NCBI RefSeq assembly: GCF_016888515.1
Contig: NZ_JAFEJK010000001.1
Span: 248,001 to 312,000 of the forward strand
Origin: Shimia biformata
Lineage (GTDB): Bacteria > Pseudomonadota > Alphaproteobacteria > Rhodobacterales > Rhodobacteraceae
Reading direction: 5' to 3'
Length of the DNA stretch: 64,000 nucleotides
In this document: piece by piece, positions 7,193-16,746 of the stretch
Position numbering within the stretch: position 1 is the stretch's first letter
Layout: each line of letters begins with the position of its first letter
Program-made: the position numbers and the translations under genes
The notes under the pieces: model-generated
The model's input: the letters and a program-made list of their open reading frames with translations, nothing else
Database searches by the model: none
Told to the model about the DNA's origin: nothing

Positions 7193-9298
7193 TCAGAAGC
7201 CAAAGAGATCGGCATCGTCAATCGCCGCTTTCAAAAAGGCTTCACGGTCGTTGACCGGGGTCCAGCCCAGCATTCGTTTTGGCTTATTGTTGTCAAAGGC
7301 TGAGAAATGCGCCCGGCTTTTCCAATCCTTGATCGAGGCCCGCACGGCCCCACGGCGGCCCAGCGCATGGCGTTTCAGCGCGTATTTCACGCCATCCATC
7401 AGCCAGAACATATGCAGGTTTCCTGTCCGCACCGTAATCCGCGCACCCAGCCGCGCGTGAATGGCATCGAAATAGTCCCGCGCGGTAAACAGGTTGTCAC
7501 CAACAAGGTTAAAGCTTTCGCCCTCGATCCCGTCGGCCTCGATCATTCGGATCAACCCGGCAGCTATGTCGCTGTTCAGAACAAATGGCAGCGTATTCTG
7601 TCCCCGCCCCCAAATCCGCACTGCACCGGCACCATGCCACCGACCAATACCCCAGTGCTGCAGCGGACCACCTTTGCCAACAACTATGCCGGGGCGCGCG
7701 ATCACCAGCGGCAGCCTCTTGTCCCGGTGCAATTGCAACAGCTGCTTTTCACATTCCGCTTTGGACCGGGCATAGATATTGCGATCGGACATGTCCTCGG
7801 CAAAACCCGTGTCCTCGGTGATCCTGACGTCTGGGTCGGACATGTCATAGGACGCAATCGTGCCGGTATAAACAAAACGTCGGACACCCGCCGTCATTGC
7901 AGCCTCGGCCAAGGCAACCGTGGGTCCGACGTCGTTCCGCAGCGCCGAGTCCCAAGTCGAATCCTTCGATTTTCCAAGGTGAAAGACCGTGTCGATCCCC
8001 TCCATCGCCTGCTCCAGCGCCGCGCGGTCGGTCAGCGAGGCCGACGTCATCTGCACATGGTCTGCAATGTCGGAAAACGGGCCATGTGCCCCCCGGCTGA
8101 GAACGCACACGTCGCGTCCGGAGGCCACCAATGCGCGTGTCAACGCGCGGCCGATAAATCCGGTGCCGCCGACGATCAACACCTCTGGCTTCGGCTTTTT
8201 GCGTGATTTCGGCCGGGGCGGTTTTTCGGGTTTCGGCATCATCGCCAACACCTGGTCGATCGCCACCATGACAGCCGTCGCCGATGCACCCGAGAAGCGG
8301 TCGTCAATCGCGGAATTCGACCCTATTGCACCATAAAACGCTCCACTTAGCCCCCTGAATCCCAATGCGTAGGGCGATTTTCGATTGAGGCTGAGAAGTT
8401 GCCGCGCGCCATTAACTGCACCCTCGCGCAGGTGTTGAGCGGCAGCTGACATTTCGCGCAGAAACGGGTTCAGCACGATATCGGCGGCGTTCTCGGACCG
8501 CGTTGTCAGCACGTCATTGGCGTAGTCCAGCCGCGCCAGACCGCTGGAACCGCGCACCGTGACAGTACGGTCATCCACCGTTTCTACCAGCGAAAGCGAC
8601 AGGGACACATCTACGTCCCCGGCCCGCGCCGCGATCCGCCAGCTTTGCGCGCGCGAGGTATCGCCGGGCAGCGCAATAGGCTTTCCCAGGTGCAGGCTAA
8701 CCACCTCAATCGGTCCAATCAGATCGACCGCAAAGGCAAACAGATGTGGCCCGAGTTCCAGAAGCAGGTTCTCTGGCGCGCGAAGCAGCCACAGCCCAAA
8801 TGGGCCGGACCGCAGTGGCGCCAGGGGAAAGTGCCAGTTGATGTCGACCGATGTAATCCGCCCAAGCGCGCCGGACCTGGTTTTTTCCTTCAGTCGCGCG
8901 TAGCCGGGAATGCCAAGGAAATTATGTCCTACCGCAAGAGCCAGACCATTCGCGCCCGCCAAGGCGTCCAACTCGTCGATCTCGGCCCCGTTCAGGGCGG
9001 CGGGCTTCTCGACCAGCACATGTAACCCCGCTTCCAGGCAGCTGCGCGCGATTGCGGCATGGGTGTTCGGCGGCGTCAGGACATGCACCGCATCCACCGT
9101 GCCCGAGGCGATCATGTCGTCGACCGAGGTAAAGGCCATGATGCCACGCGACTCGGCAAAACCCCGCGCCGCACTAACGGACGCATCGCATACGGCCACC
9201 AGCCGCGCGCCGGGTGTGGCCGCAATCGCGTCCGCGTGCCAGTCCGCGATATAGCCCGCGCCGATCAGCCCTGTGCGGATATGGGTGTCAGTTGCCAT
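7193..9298 (-). CDS. Fused Gfo/Idh/MocA oxidoreductase and NAD-dependent epimerase/dehydratase
   Basis: 701 residues from ATG 9298 (a GTG at 9313 is also possible). Residues 1-360 are a Gfo/Idh/MocA sugar dehydrogenase with the nucleotide motif GLIGAGYIADWHADAI, the catalytic VLVEKPAAL element and VGHNFLG. A proline/lysine-rich linker leads into residues 370-701, an extended SDR with VLIVGGTGFIGRAL and the active-site YARSK. Both halves keep their cofactor and catalytic motifs, so the protein should carry out two NAD(P)-dependent steps on a nucleotide sugar or a lipid-linked sugar. The same operon also encodes an unfused Gfo/Idh/MocA (12530-13645) and an unfused SDR (11553-12533). The real substrate is unknown. 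The continuous frame through the linker argues against a sequencing artefact. Confidence 0.85.
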   Translation of the reverse strand: MATDTHIRTGLIGAGYIADWHADAIAATPGARLVAVCDASVSAARGFAESRGIMAFTSVDDMIASGTVDAVHVLTPPNTHAAIARSCLEAGLHVLVEKPAALNGAEIDELDALAGANGLALAVGHNFLGIPGYARLKEKTRSGALGRITSVDINWHFPLAPLRSGPFGLWLLRAPENLLLELGPHLFAFAVDLIGPIEVVSLHLGKPIALPGDTSRAQSWRIAARAGDVDVSLSLSLVETVDDRTVTVRGSSGLARLDYANDVLTTRSENAADIVLNPFLREMSAAAQHLREGAVNGARQLLSLNRKSPYALGFRGLSGAFYGAIGSNSAIDDRFSGASATAVMVAIDQVLAMMPKPEKPPRPKSRKKPKPEVLIVGGTGFIGRALTRALVASGRDVCVLSRGAHGPFSDIADHVQMTSASLTDRAALEQAMEGIDTVFHLGKSKDSTWDSALRNDVGPTVALAEAAMTAGVRRFVYTGTIASYDMSDPDVRITEDTGFAEDMSDRNIYARSKAECEKQLLQLHRDKRLPLVIARPGIVVGKGGPLQHWGIGRWHGAGAVRIWGRGQNTLPFVLNSDIAAGLIRMIEADGIEGESFNLVGDNLFTARDYFDAIHARLGARITVRTGNLHMFWLMDGVKYALKRHALGRRGAVRASIKDWKSRAHFSAFDNNKPKRMLGWTPVNDREAFLKAAIDDADLFGF

Positions 9299-9316
9299 CA
9301 GTCTGGGGTCCACTTG

Positions 9317-10285
9317 CTACTTATATTCGATGATCCGCATCGCGGCCTTGGTCCATTTGCGCCAGTAGTACTGAAGAAACCCAATGGCGTTCGGAAATTT
9401 CGACAGGGTCAGAAACACGCCCTGCCGCCATGCCTTGTCCATGGGCAGCCCATCAACAATCAGCCCGCGCACGCCGCGCAAATAGGAAACGCCGTAACCT
9501 GCCAGAACCAGACCGCTCAGCCAGCCGGGACCGATCAGGCCAAGAACAAACAGAAATGGCATGAGCAAGCCATAGATCACCACCCGCGCCCGTTCCTTGA
9601 TGAAATAGGATGGGTGCATGTCGCCGACCTGCGCAAACCCATGCCCCGAACGCCGCGCGCGCTGCCACCATTCGGCAAACTGCGTCATGGCCGCATCGTG
9701 GCGGGTCATTTTCACCGGAAACCGCCGCAGCTTCCAGCCAGCCTTGGCAAGTCGGACGCAAAACTCGTCATCCTCGGCGGCGATAACGCGGGGATCGAAG
9801 CCGCCCGCCGCGCCAAACGCCGAAGCCCGCACCAACATGTCGCCGCCACAGGCCGCAATCTCACCTGCAGGGCGCCGCCACTCGACATCGCAGATCGCGT
9901 TATAGATCGAGGCATCGGGGTGGATCTCGGTTCGCCATCCGGTCACCAACCCCAGTTCAGGATCCGCTTCCATAGCGGCAAGCCCGGTCGCGATCCAACC
10001 CGGCTCGATAATGCAGTCGCCATCAAAGAACTGGATGAACTCGGGGGGCGTGTCTGCGGCGCGCAGTGCGTCTACCCCGGCATTGCGCCCACGCGCCGCC
10101 GTGAAAGGCGTGGTCGGGTCCAGTTCGACCACCATCACCCCCCGCGCGCGTGCGTCTGCAACGGAATTGTCCGAAGACCCGGAATCGACATAGATTACGG
10201 GCGCTTCAGCACTGGCCAGCGAGTCGAGGCAGTCCAGAAGCCGCGCGCCCTCGTTCCGCCCTATCACCACGATACCCAGCGACAT
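9317..10285 (-). CDS. Glycosyltransferase family 2
   Basis: 322 residues. The N-terminal GT-A domain opens with SLGIVVIGRNEGARLLDCLDSL, continues with VDSGSSDNS, and has the metal-binding DXD in FFDGDC. AEDDEFCVRLAKAGWKLRRFP fits the acceptor/base region (ED motif). The last third holds hydrophobic segments that may anchor it to the inner membrane, as in polysaccharide GT2 enzymes that work on lipid-linked intermediates. Its ATG shares one base with the stop of the GT4 gene (TGATG), so the two are coupled. It should add one sugar to a growing repeat unit on the cytoplasmic face. Donor and linkage cannot be read from sequence. Confidence 0.88.
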   Translation of the reverse strand: MSLGIVVIGRNEGARLLDCLDSLASAEAPVIYVDSGSSDNSVADARARGVMVVELDPTTPFTAARGRNAGVDALRAADTPPEFIQFFDGDCIIEPGWIATGLAAMEADPELGLVTGWRTEIHPDASIYNAICDVEWRRPAGEIAACGGDMLVRASAFGAAGGFDPRVIAAEDDEFCVRLAKAGWKLRRFPVKMTRHDAAMTQFAEWWQRARRSGHGFAQVGDMHPSYFIKERARVVIYGLLMPFLFVLGLIGPGWLSGLVLAGYGVSYLRGVRGLIVDGLPMDKAWRQGVFLTLSKFPNAIGFLQYYWRKWTKAAMRIIEYK

Positions 10286-11556
10286 CAGGTCACCTCAGGG
10301 CGGATTGGCGGGTGGGCGCCAATCCCGGCATAGGCGTCGAACAACACCCCCAACCGGCACGCTTCGACTTCCGCGTCATAGCTTACGGCAACGACGGCAC
10401 GCCCAGCCTGCCCCATCTTCCGCGCCTGCGCAGGTTCGTCAAACATGCCGCGTATTGCCGTGGTCAGCGCATCCACGTCGCCCGGCGGCACCAACCGCCC
10501 GCTGATGCCATCCTCGACCAGTTCGGGAATGCCGGCGATCCGCGTCGTGACCACTGGCACCCCGGCGGCCATTGCCTCCATCAGCACGACCGGCACCCCT
10601 TCGGCGAAACTGGGCAGAACAAACAGGTCCGCCCGCGTCAATGCGTCGGCGACCTCGTCCTGTGAACGATAGCCTAGGAACCGCACCCGGTCTTGCAGGC
10701 CCATTGCATGCGCCTGTGCCTCAAGCGCGGCGCGGTCGGGTCCGTCTCCGATCAGGTCAAGCTGAAGGCCCTTCACATCCCGCAGTGCCTCCAGAGCATG
10801 CAACAGGATCGGTACACCTTTCACTGCTGCCAATCGCCCGACAAACAGAACCTGTTGCGCGGGGTCCCGCCTGCCCGGACTGTATCGCGCCGGGTCGACA
10901 CCGCAATGAATGATGTGCAGCTTCTGCCAGTGGTCCTGACTGGAAAACGCCATGCCCTGCGCCCGGCAGAAATGACTGATACAGGCGACAAACCGCGCCT
11001 TTTCGATCTTGCGGTCCAACCGCCAGTGTTCGGGCGCAAAGAAGATATCCGGCCCGTGAAGGGTAAAGCTGAAAGGGATGCCCGACATCTCGGAAGCCAA
11101 CATCGCCACATTGCAGCTTTGCTTGGCAATGTGGTTGTGCAGATGCCCAATCCCCTGCCGCTGCATCTGATCCGCCAGCACGCCGGCTTCAAGGAAATAG
11201 AACAGCTGGAACAGCGCACCCCTGATCCCCGGCGGCCGTGACCCGGCGGCAAGCGCAATGGCGCGCAGGTAACGGGCCGGGGACCGCAGGAGGGCCCCTA
11301 CATGCGCCGCGATCAGACGGGCGGGGTTCTTGGCGGCGGGCAGGACATTGAAAGTGGCGGCGGCCTCGGCCACCTGTTCCGGGCCGACATGGTGTTCCGG
11401 CCCGGTGCGGCGGATCGAGAACGTCGCGACCTCGCGCCCCTGGTGGCGCAATGCGGCAACCTCTCGCTGGATAAACGTATCCGTCGCGCGCGGGTATTCT
11501 CCGGTCAGATAGGCAATCCGACCAGGGCCCATACCTGCCCTTTGCAAAGCCGTCAT
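10285..11556 (-). CDS. Glycosyltransferase family 4 (GT-B fold)
   Basis: 423 residues. The N-terminal domain starts with IAYLTGEYPRATDTFIQREV, common in GT4 enzymes of exopolysaccharide clusters (ExoL/AmsK-like). The C-terminal domain carries LFVGRLAAVKGVPILLHAL, LIGDGPDRAALEAQA and the EX7E motif in FAEGVPVVLMEAMAAGVPVV, which binds the nucleotide-sugar donor. It is a retaining transferase acting in the cytoplasm on a lipid-linked acceptor. The start overlaps the stop of the SDR gene by four bases (ATGA) and its own stop overlaps the GT2 start. The sugar transferred is unknown. Confidence 0.88.
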   Translation of the reverse strand: MTALQRAGMGPGRIAYLTGEYPRATDTFIQREVAALRHQGREVATFSIRRTGPEHHVGPEQVAEAAATFNVLPAAKNPARLIAAHVGALLRSPARYLRAIALAAGSRPPGIRGALFQLFYFLEAGVLADQMQRQGIGHLHNHIAKQSCNVAMLASEMSGIPFSFTLHGPDIFFAPEHWRLDRKIEKARFVACISHFCRAQGMAFSSQDHWQKLHIIHCGVDPARYSPGRRDPAQQVLFVGRLAAVKGVPILLHALEALRDVKGLQLDLIGDGPDRAALEAQAHAMGLQDRVRFLGYRSQDEVADALTRADLFVLPSFAEGVPVVLMEAMAAGVPVVTTRIAGIPELVEDGISGRLVPPGDVDALTTAIRGMFDEPAQARKMGQAGRAVVAVSYDAEVEACRLGVLFDAYAGIGAHPPIRPEVT

Positions 11557-12533
11557 TTTACGGCCTTCCCCGAATGTTCAATAGACTGCCTCATTCCGCG
11601 ATCAAACGGCATCAATGTGACCGCGCCAAGGCGCTGATGCAGCCGTTTGTTGGAATATGTCAAGGGCTTGAGCCGAGCGGCCTGAATCGCGGGCCGCAAC
11701 AGTCCGGGCAGGGACGGGTGGTCGGGCAGAAGATGCGCAGGCCAGGTCAGCACGGCGCGGGGCAGCGCAAGGACAAAACGCGGCCAACCGCAGCGCCGCA
11801 GTGCATCGACAAACTGGCGACGGTCAGGCAGGTCATCGTCGACGACATTGATCGCCTCCCATCGCGCGGACAAGGGCAGGTCTGCGGCAGCCAGCGCCGC
11901 CTGCGCACAGGTTGCGACATGGGCCAGAGGCACCTCACCCCCCGCCCCCAGCCGTATCAGAAGCGGCCCGATGGCGGGCCCGATATGGGCATTCATCAAC
12001 CGATCCGGCCCATAGACCGCACCCGGCCTGAGAACGACCAGTTCAAATGCCCCCGCTGTGGCAGCGTCGCGGAACATCGCCTCTTGGGTCAGCTTGGCGC
12101 GGGCATAGACGTCGCGGCGGGCGGGATGCGATTCCAACGGCGAGTCCTCGGTCACTGCACCGCCGTTCGGCAGGCCTGTGACGTCATAAACCGCGATGGT
12201 GGACAGCAGGACAACGCGTCTGACCCCGGCTTTGGTCACAGCTGCAATCACTGCCTCAGACGCGGCGATCGTGTCCGCTTGCTGCGTCGCCCAATCCCCG
12301 GACAGGGATGCCGCGACATGGATCAGGGTCTCGACATCGGACAGGGCGTCGATCAAAGCGGGCTCTGCGTCCGGGGCCGACAGGTCCACCATCGATACCC
12401 TGACCCCTTCGCGCCGCACGCCCCTGTCAGAGCGCAGAATTGCGTGGCAGTTTCGACCCTGTTCCAGCCCAAGGCGCAAGATTTCTGCCCCGATGAACCC
12501 CGAAGCCCCCGTGATGGCAATGCGCCCGGTCAT
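11553..12533 (-). CDS. NAD-dependent epimerase/dehydratase (extended SDR)
   Basis: 326 residues. The Rossmann motif ITGASGFIGAEIL is at the N-terminus, the catalytic YARAKLTQE (YxxxK) is in the middle, and PGAVYGPDRL follows, all typical of extended SDRs acting on nucleotide sugars. ATG 12533 is chosen over the ATG nine bases upstream because it forms an ATGA overlap with the stop of the Gfo/Idh/MocA gene, matching the style of the operon. With that neighbour it repeats, as separate proteins, the two activities fused in the 7193-9298 protein. Substrate unknown. Confidence 0.85.
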   Translation of the reverse strand: MTGRIAITGASGFIGAEILRLGLEQGRNCHAILRSDRGVRREGVRVSMVDLSAPDAEPALIDALSDVETLIHVAASLSGDWATQQADTIAASEAVIAAVTKAGVRRVVLLSTIAVYDVTGLPNGGAVTEDSPLESHPARRDVYARAKLTQEAMFRDAATAGAFELVVLRPGAVYGPDRLMNAHIGPAIGPLLIRLGAGGEVPLAHVATCAQAALAAADLPLSARWEAINVVDDDLPDRRQFVDALRRCGWPRFVLALPRAVLTWPAHLLPDHPSLPGLLRPAIQAARLKPLTYSNKRLHQRLGAVTLMPFDRGMRQSIEHSGKAVK

Positions 12534-13645
12534 TGCGCCCACGGCATCGGATCAATCGGGTCGCAGCGCGTGGACATGTCCTGCGCTCGACCCTTGTCGC
12601 CCGCATTCTGGATCGCCAGCGTGACTTCGGTCATGTGTAACCCCAGATCGACAGACAGGCGGCAAGGGCGGTTCTCCGCCATCGCGTCCAGCATTTCGAC
12701 CGGGCCAAGCGCGAAATTCATCGATGCCGCGCCTCGTCGTTTGACCTTGGGATGGGTTGCGCCGCCCGGCTTGATCCGCTGTGCAATCGGGCTTTCCAGC
12801 AGCCGTCGCCGCAGGCGCAGCCGGTGGCGGAACTTGACCTTAGCACCATTATCCCAGGCTGCGTTCACGCTGATTACCCCCTTGTCGCCGATTGCCCGGA
12901 TGCGGTGATCATGCGGCGCGACGATGGAACAGGTCAGCCGCGCCACCAGACCACTTTCGAAAAACAGCGTCGCAACCGACACATCGGGCGTTCCGGTCAC
13001 CTCTTTCATCGGCAGAACCTCGGCCGAGGCCGCCACCACCCGCCGGACCGATCCGAAGGTTCCGATCATCCAGCCCAGGTAGTACCCGGCGTGTTCCAGC
13101 GTGCAGCCCACTGCAAATTCGTCACCTGCTGGCCAAGGCGCGCCGCTTTCGCTGGTCCAGGACTGATAGGGGGCCTGCGGGATGAACCCGTCATCCAGTT
13201 CCACATAGACCAGCCGGATATCGCCCGCGACGCCGTCTCTTACGGCCTTGGCAAACATCTGCGCCGCCTCACCCAGAAGCGAACAGGGGGCCGAGGACAG
13301 CATCACCCCTTTTTCACGCGCCAGTGCCGCCAGCTCCTGCGCTTGCGCGAACTCCATCGCCAGCGGTTTTTCACAATAGACATGGCGACCGGCCTCAAGG
13401 CAGGCCTTGTTGACGCCGTAATGCGACGCCGGATTGGTCAGGTTCAGGACGATGCCATCCGTCCGCGCAAGAAGGTCGTTGATATCAGCGGCGGGGGCGA
13501 TCCCCCAATGAGCGCAAAATGCCGCCATCCGCACCGGGTCGCGGTCAAACGCGCATGCCACCGCGACATCGGGAAAGGTCTTCAGCGACGCCATGTAGAG
13601 GTCGGCAACAAATCCGCATCCAATGATCGAAACCGATCGCTTCAT
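12530..13645 (-). CDS. Gfo/Idh/MocA family oxidoreductase
   Basis: 371 residues. SVSIIGCGFVADLYMASL is the nucleotide-binding motif, followed by VYCEKPLAMEF (the EKP catalytic motif) and a C-terminal beta-sheet domain. Likely an NAD(P)-dependent dehydrogenase of a nucleotide sugar. It is the first gene of a minus-strand operon that runs through an SDR, GT4, GT2, the fused enzyme and the CpsD-like ATPase to 6368. ATG 13645 was chosen because the conserved motif begins three residues later and an AGG lies nine bases upstream; an earlier codon at 13696 would add 17 unconserved residues. The promoter should be in 13646-13785, shared divergently with the GT26 gene. Confidence 0.86.
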   Translation of the reverse strand: MKRSVSIIGCGFVADLYMASLKTFPDVAVACAFDRDPVRMAAFCAHWGIAPAADINDLLARTDGIVLNLTNPASHYGVNKACLEAGRHVYCEKPLAMEFAQAQELAALAREKGVMLSSAPCSLLGEAAQMFAKAVRDGVAGDIRLVYVELDDGFIPQAPYQSWTSESGAPWPAGDEFAVGCTLEHAGYYLGWMIGTFGSVRRVVAASAEVLPMKEVTGTPDVSVATLFFESGLVARLTCSIVAPHDHRIRAIGDKGVISVNAAWDNGAKVKFRHRLRLRRRLLESPIAQRIKPGGATHPKVKRRGAASMNFALGPVEMLDAMAENRPCRLSVDLGLHMTEVTLAIQNAGDKGRAQDMSTRCDPIDPMPWAQ

Positions 13646-13785
13646 GTTCTTGCCTATCCCTGTATCCCTGGCCTGCCCGTTTGGGAGTATAGCCAAACAA
13701 ACCTTTGCTGCCAGCCGCTTATCTGTGATGCCAAGCCGTTCAAACCATGCTAGAAATACCCTCGGGGGCAGAAAGGGCGACAGGC

Positions 13786-14529
13786 GTGCAGTTCGAAACC
13801 AAATCCGGGCGGATCACGGTTAATATCCCCGACTGGACAACACTATCGTTTGCAATCCTCGACCGCTGGGGCAAAGGCCAGGGCTGGACGCTGGCGACGC
13901 TGAACCTGGATCATCTGGTGAAGCTGCGCCGGGATCAGGGATTTGCCGACGCGTACAAAACACAGGATTTCGTAGTCGCGGACGGCAATCCGGTGGTCTG
14001 GCTGTCAAACGTCGCAGGCCGTCCGGTGACGCTGTTGCCGGGGTCGGACCTTGTTGCGCCACTTTGCGCGCTTGCTGTGCAGGCCAAACGCGGCGTCGTA
14101 CTGGTCGGCAGCACCGAGAAATCCCTGCAAAAAGCCGCCCGGCGGCTGGAAAGCCTTGTGCCCGGAACCCGCGTGGTTGCGACTCTTGCACCGCCCTTCC
14201 CGTTCGACCCATCAGGGGACGATGCCGCGAAACTGCTGGAACAGGTTGCGGCCACCGGCGCGGGGGTGTGTTTTCTGGCGCTTGGTGCGCCGAAACAGGA
14301 AATCCTCGCCGCCCGCGGACGCGAGATCGCGCCGGGTATTGGATTTGCCTCGGTCGGCGCAGGGCTGGATTTTCTGGCCGGGACCCAGAGGCGTGCGCCG
14401 GGTTGGGTGCGCGCCATCAAAATGGAATGGCTGTGGCGCATGTTGTCCAGCCCGTTTCGCCTGACCGGGCGCTACCTGCGGTGCGCCGCCATCCTGCCCG
14501 TGCTTTACCGCGACGCCAAACGCCTGTGA
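13786..14529 (+). CDS. WecG/TagA/CpsF family glycosyltransferase (GT26)
   Basis: 247 residues. Family signatures are TLNLDHLVKL, VVADGNPVVWLSNVAGRP, the LALGAPKQEILAARG block and a closing RAPGWVRAIKMEWLWRML segment. GT26 enzymes add the second or a later sugar (for example ManNAcA or ManNAc) to an undecaprenyl-diphosphate-linked acceptor at the membrane. GTG 13786 was preferred because AAAGGG stands eight bases before it; ATG 13747 in frame has no visible site. It is the only plus-strand gene between 6365 and 36718, divergent from the large operon. With the ExoY-like initiating enzyme it could define the first disaccharide of the repeat. Confidence 0.88.
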   Translation: MQFETKSGRITVNIPDWTTLSFAILDRWGKGQGWTLATLNLDHLVKLRRDQGFADAYKTQDFVVADGNPVVWLSNVAGRPVTLLPGSDLVAPLCALAVQAKRGVVLVGSTEKSLQKAARRLESLVPGTRVVATLAPPFPFDPSGDDAAKLLEQVAATGAGVCFLALGAPKQEILAARGREIAPGIGFASVGAGLDFLAGTQRRAPGWVRAIKMEWLWRMLSSPFRLTGRYLRCAAILPVLYRDAKRL

Positions 14530-14538
14530 TCCATCGCG

Positions 14539-15984
14539 TCACTTCAGGATCGTGCGCAATCCCAGTCGATCGGCCTTTTCCTTGGACGTGTCATCACGCA
14601 TTTGACCCAGCTTCTCGGCGTGACCCAACAGCGCGCCTGAGATAAGCCAGGTCAGCGGCGTGATCGTTGCATTGGGGATCATGTCAAACAGGTTCACCGC
14701 CAAGAGCAGGCACAAGGGGCCGAGGTAGGGTGAGAACTCTGCCAACTCGACCACCCTGCGCAGCCTTCGGTTCCGGGCTTCGACAAGCGCGCGCCGTCGC
14801 ACTTCGGCCGCGATCAGAAAAATCGGCAGCGCGATCAGACCGAATTCAGCCAGAAAGCCGACCCAGCCGAACACGCCCAACGTCAGCACCCAGCGCCCAT
14901 CCGTGACGGTTCGGATTTGTCCGGTTGCCGGATCATGTTCGTGGTTGCGCCCCCAGATGCCCCAACCAAACAGGGGTTTCTCATTGGCGCGCTCGAGCAG
15001 GATGTCTTCGTTGTCCAGCCGGAACTTGAGCGAAGCGGCCCGTTCCGTCGAAATCTTCTCGGCCTGCGCCAAAATCGTTTGCGACGGCACAAGGTCGACC
15101 CCTTTCAGGAGGGGATATGTCAAAGCAATCACCGCCAGCACCATCGCCAGCCAGATCTGCGCCCGCCGCTTCAGGAAGATCACCGCAAGGCCGACAAACA
15201 GGCCGTAGACCATCGACGCCAGTGTGCGGCACAGCACCAGGATTACGGCAAGGTAGCCGGACATCAGCAGGTATTTCAGGTTTCGGGGATAGCTTGCAGA
15301 CTTCCACAGCCCCAGCGCCGCCACCAGTGCCGACAGGGTGAAGAAGGCCACCCAGATACCGTGATACAGAAACACGATCGGTCGATAGCCATCACCCCGG
15401 ACCGATTGCGAAAACAGGTGCTGGTAGTAACCATAGACCCAGTTGTTCAACTGCGGCGACAGGCGTACCTCAAGCAGCATTGGCAGGGAATAGAGCATTC
15501 CGCCAATCAGCAAGGCAAGAAGCAGGTCGCGCTGATCATCGGTCTCGGTCAAAAGGTTGCGCGCCAGAAGGAAGCCGATCAGCGACAGGAATTGGGTGAT
15601 CGGAAGCGCGATCGCATCTTGCAGGATCAAGCCGCGCACCTCTCCGAAATGAAAATGCAGCGGCTCGGGATTCGTCAGGACCGTAAGTATCGGCGAGAAT
15701 ATGAACGTCAGGACAAGGGCTTTTGCCAAGGGCGACTGAGGCAAAAGCCGCAGCTTGCGCGGCACCATAAAAAACACACACACCAGAATAGCCAGGTCCG
15801 GCAGGGTCACCTTGTCCAACGCCGGCATCAATGGAAAATCGAACCGTGCCGGGTAGCTTGGCAAGATCAGGTATGCAGACAGAACCGACCATATCAACGC
15901 CCGTCCGGGCGGCAGGCGCAGGAACAATTGCCAGATGACAAGCGGCCAAATGGCCAGCATCACATAGGCAAGCGTATTGGGCAT
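14539..15984 (-). CDS. O-antigen ligase/Wzy-like polysaccharide polymerase
   Basis: 481 residues with 10-12 hydrophobic segments and a long periplasmic loop. Within that loop, residues around SLKFRLDNEDILLERANEK and PLFGWGIWGRN correspond to the Wzy_C region (arginine-rich segment plus GxG) that acts on lipid-linked donors. Such proteins either polymerise repeat units (Wzy) or ligate glycan to lipid A core (WaaL). Since an ExoY-like initiator, a Wzz-like protein and a Wzx-like flippase are nearby, the polymerase role is favoured. ATG 15984 is preferred to 16011 because AGGA lies about 12 bases before it and the first membrane span starts soon after. It is downstream of the ExoY-like gene in the same direction. 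Confidence 0.8.
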   Translation of the reverse strand: MPNTLAYVMLAIWPLVIWQLFLRLPPGRALIWSVLSAYLILPSYPARFDFPLMPALDKVTLPDLAILVCVFFMVPRKLRLLPQSPLAKALVLTFIFSPILTVLTNPEPLHFHFGEVRGLILQDAIALPITQFLSLIGFLLARNLLTETDDQRDLLLALLIGGMLYSLPMLLEVRLSPQLNNWVYGYYQHLFSQSVRGDGYRPIVFLYHGIWVAFFTLSALVAALGLWKSASYPRNLKYLLMSGYLAVILVLCRTLASMVYGLFVGLAVIFLKRRAQIWLAMVLAVIALTYPLLKGVDLVPSQTILAQAEKISTERAASLKFRLDNEDILLERANEKPLFGWGIWGRNHEHDPATGQIRTVTDGRWVLTLGVFGWVGFLAEFGLIALPIFLIAAEVRRRALVEARNRRLRRVVELAEFSPYLGPLCLLLAVNLFDMIPNATITPLTWLISGALLGHAEKLGQMRDDTSKEKADRLGLRTILK

Positions 15985-16080
15985 CCGCTCTGGTTCCTCG
16001 TCGCGCAGCACACACCCGACATCGGCTGGGGCACCGAGCGGGCAGTTTTGGCCTCACTATATCGCTGAATTGACGACCTG

Positions 16081-16746
16081 TCAGACCCCGGTTGCCGTCA
16101 ACACCACACCGACTGTGCGCATGACGACGCGAAGGTCGGTTCCGAAGGACACCGCCTGGAAATACTCGGTGTCGTGTTGCGCGCGCTCGGCAAAACTGCT
16201 CAGGTTACGCTCGGACACCTGCCAGAAGCCGGTGATACCGGGGCGCAGCGCATAATAGGCGGTGCCGGGGTAAAGCTTTACCTGATCGACCATCATCGGC
16301 CGGGGTCCGACGACAGACATGTCTCCGACCAGCACATTCCAGAATTGCGGCAGTTCATCCAGCGACGTCTTGCGGATCACCCGCCCAAGCCGCGTGATCC
16401 TTGGATCGTCGATCAGCTTTTGCTTGCTGTCCCACTCGGCCCGCGCCTCGGGGTGATTTTCGAGATAGGCCGCAAGGGTGTGCTCGGCGTCTGGCACCAT
16501 GCTGCGCAGCTTCCACATGACAAAGACGCGACCGTTCCGGCCCACTCGGTTTTGCCGATAAAAAGGGGAATGCCCGTCAAGAGCGATGACCATCGCCAAC
16601 GCCACGACAACCAGAGAAACGGGCAGCGCGACAACCGCGACAAACCCGATATCGAAAAGCCGTTTTGTGTGGCTTCGATAGGTTTTTTTACCTTCCGCAG
16701 CCACCGAATACGCATCGGCAAACTCATCCCGTGACAGATAAGTCAT
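16081..16746 (-). CDS. ExoY/WcaJ-like initiating sugar transferase (polyprenyl-phosphate sugar phosphotransferase)
   Basis: 221 residues. One N-terminal hydrophobic hairpin (about residues 30-55) precedes the conserved cytoplasmic domain with GRNGRVFVMWKLRSMVPDAE, RLGRVIRKTSLDELPQFWNV and DMSVVGPRPM, the core of the bacterial sugar transferase family. It moves a sugar-1-phosphate, usually glucose or galactose in ExoY relatives, from UDP-sugar to undecaprenyl phosphate and so starts each repeat unit. The compact form without the extra N-terminal membrane domain matches Sinorhizobium ExoY. It follows a long non-coding stretch (16747-17184) and probably begins its own transcript with the polymerase gene. 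Confidence 0.9.
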   Translation of the reverse strand: MTYLSRDEFADAYSVAAEGKKTYRSHTKRLFDIGFVAVVALPVSLVVVALAMVIALDGHSPFYRQNRVGRNGRVFVMWKLRSMVPDAEHTLAAYLENHPEARAEWDSKQKLIDDPRITRLGRVIRKTSLDELPQFWNVLVGDMSVVGPRPMMVDQVKLYPGTAYYALRPGITGFWQVSERNLSSFAERAQHDTEYFQAVSFGTDLRVVMRTVGVVLTATGV

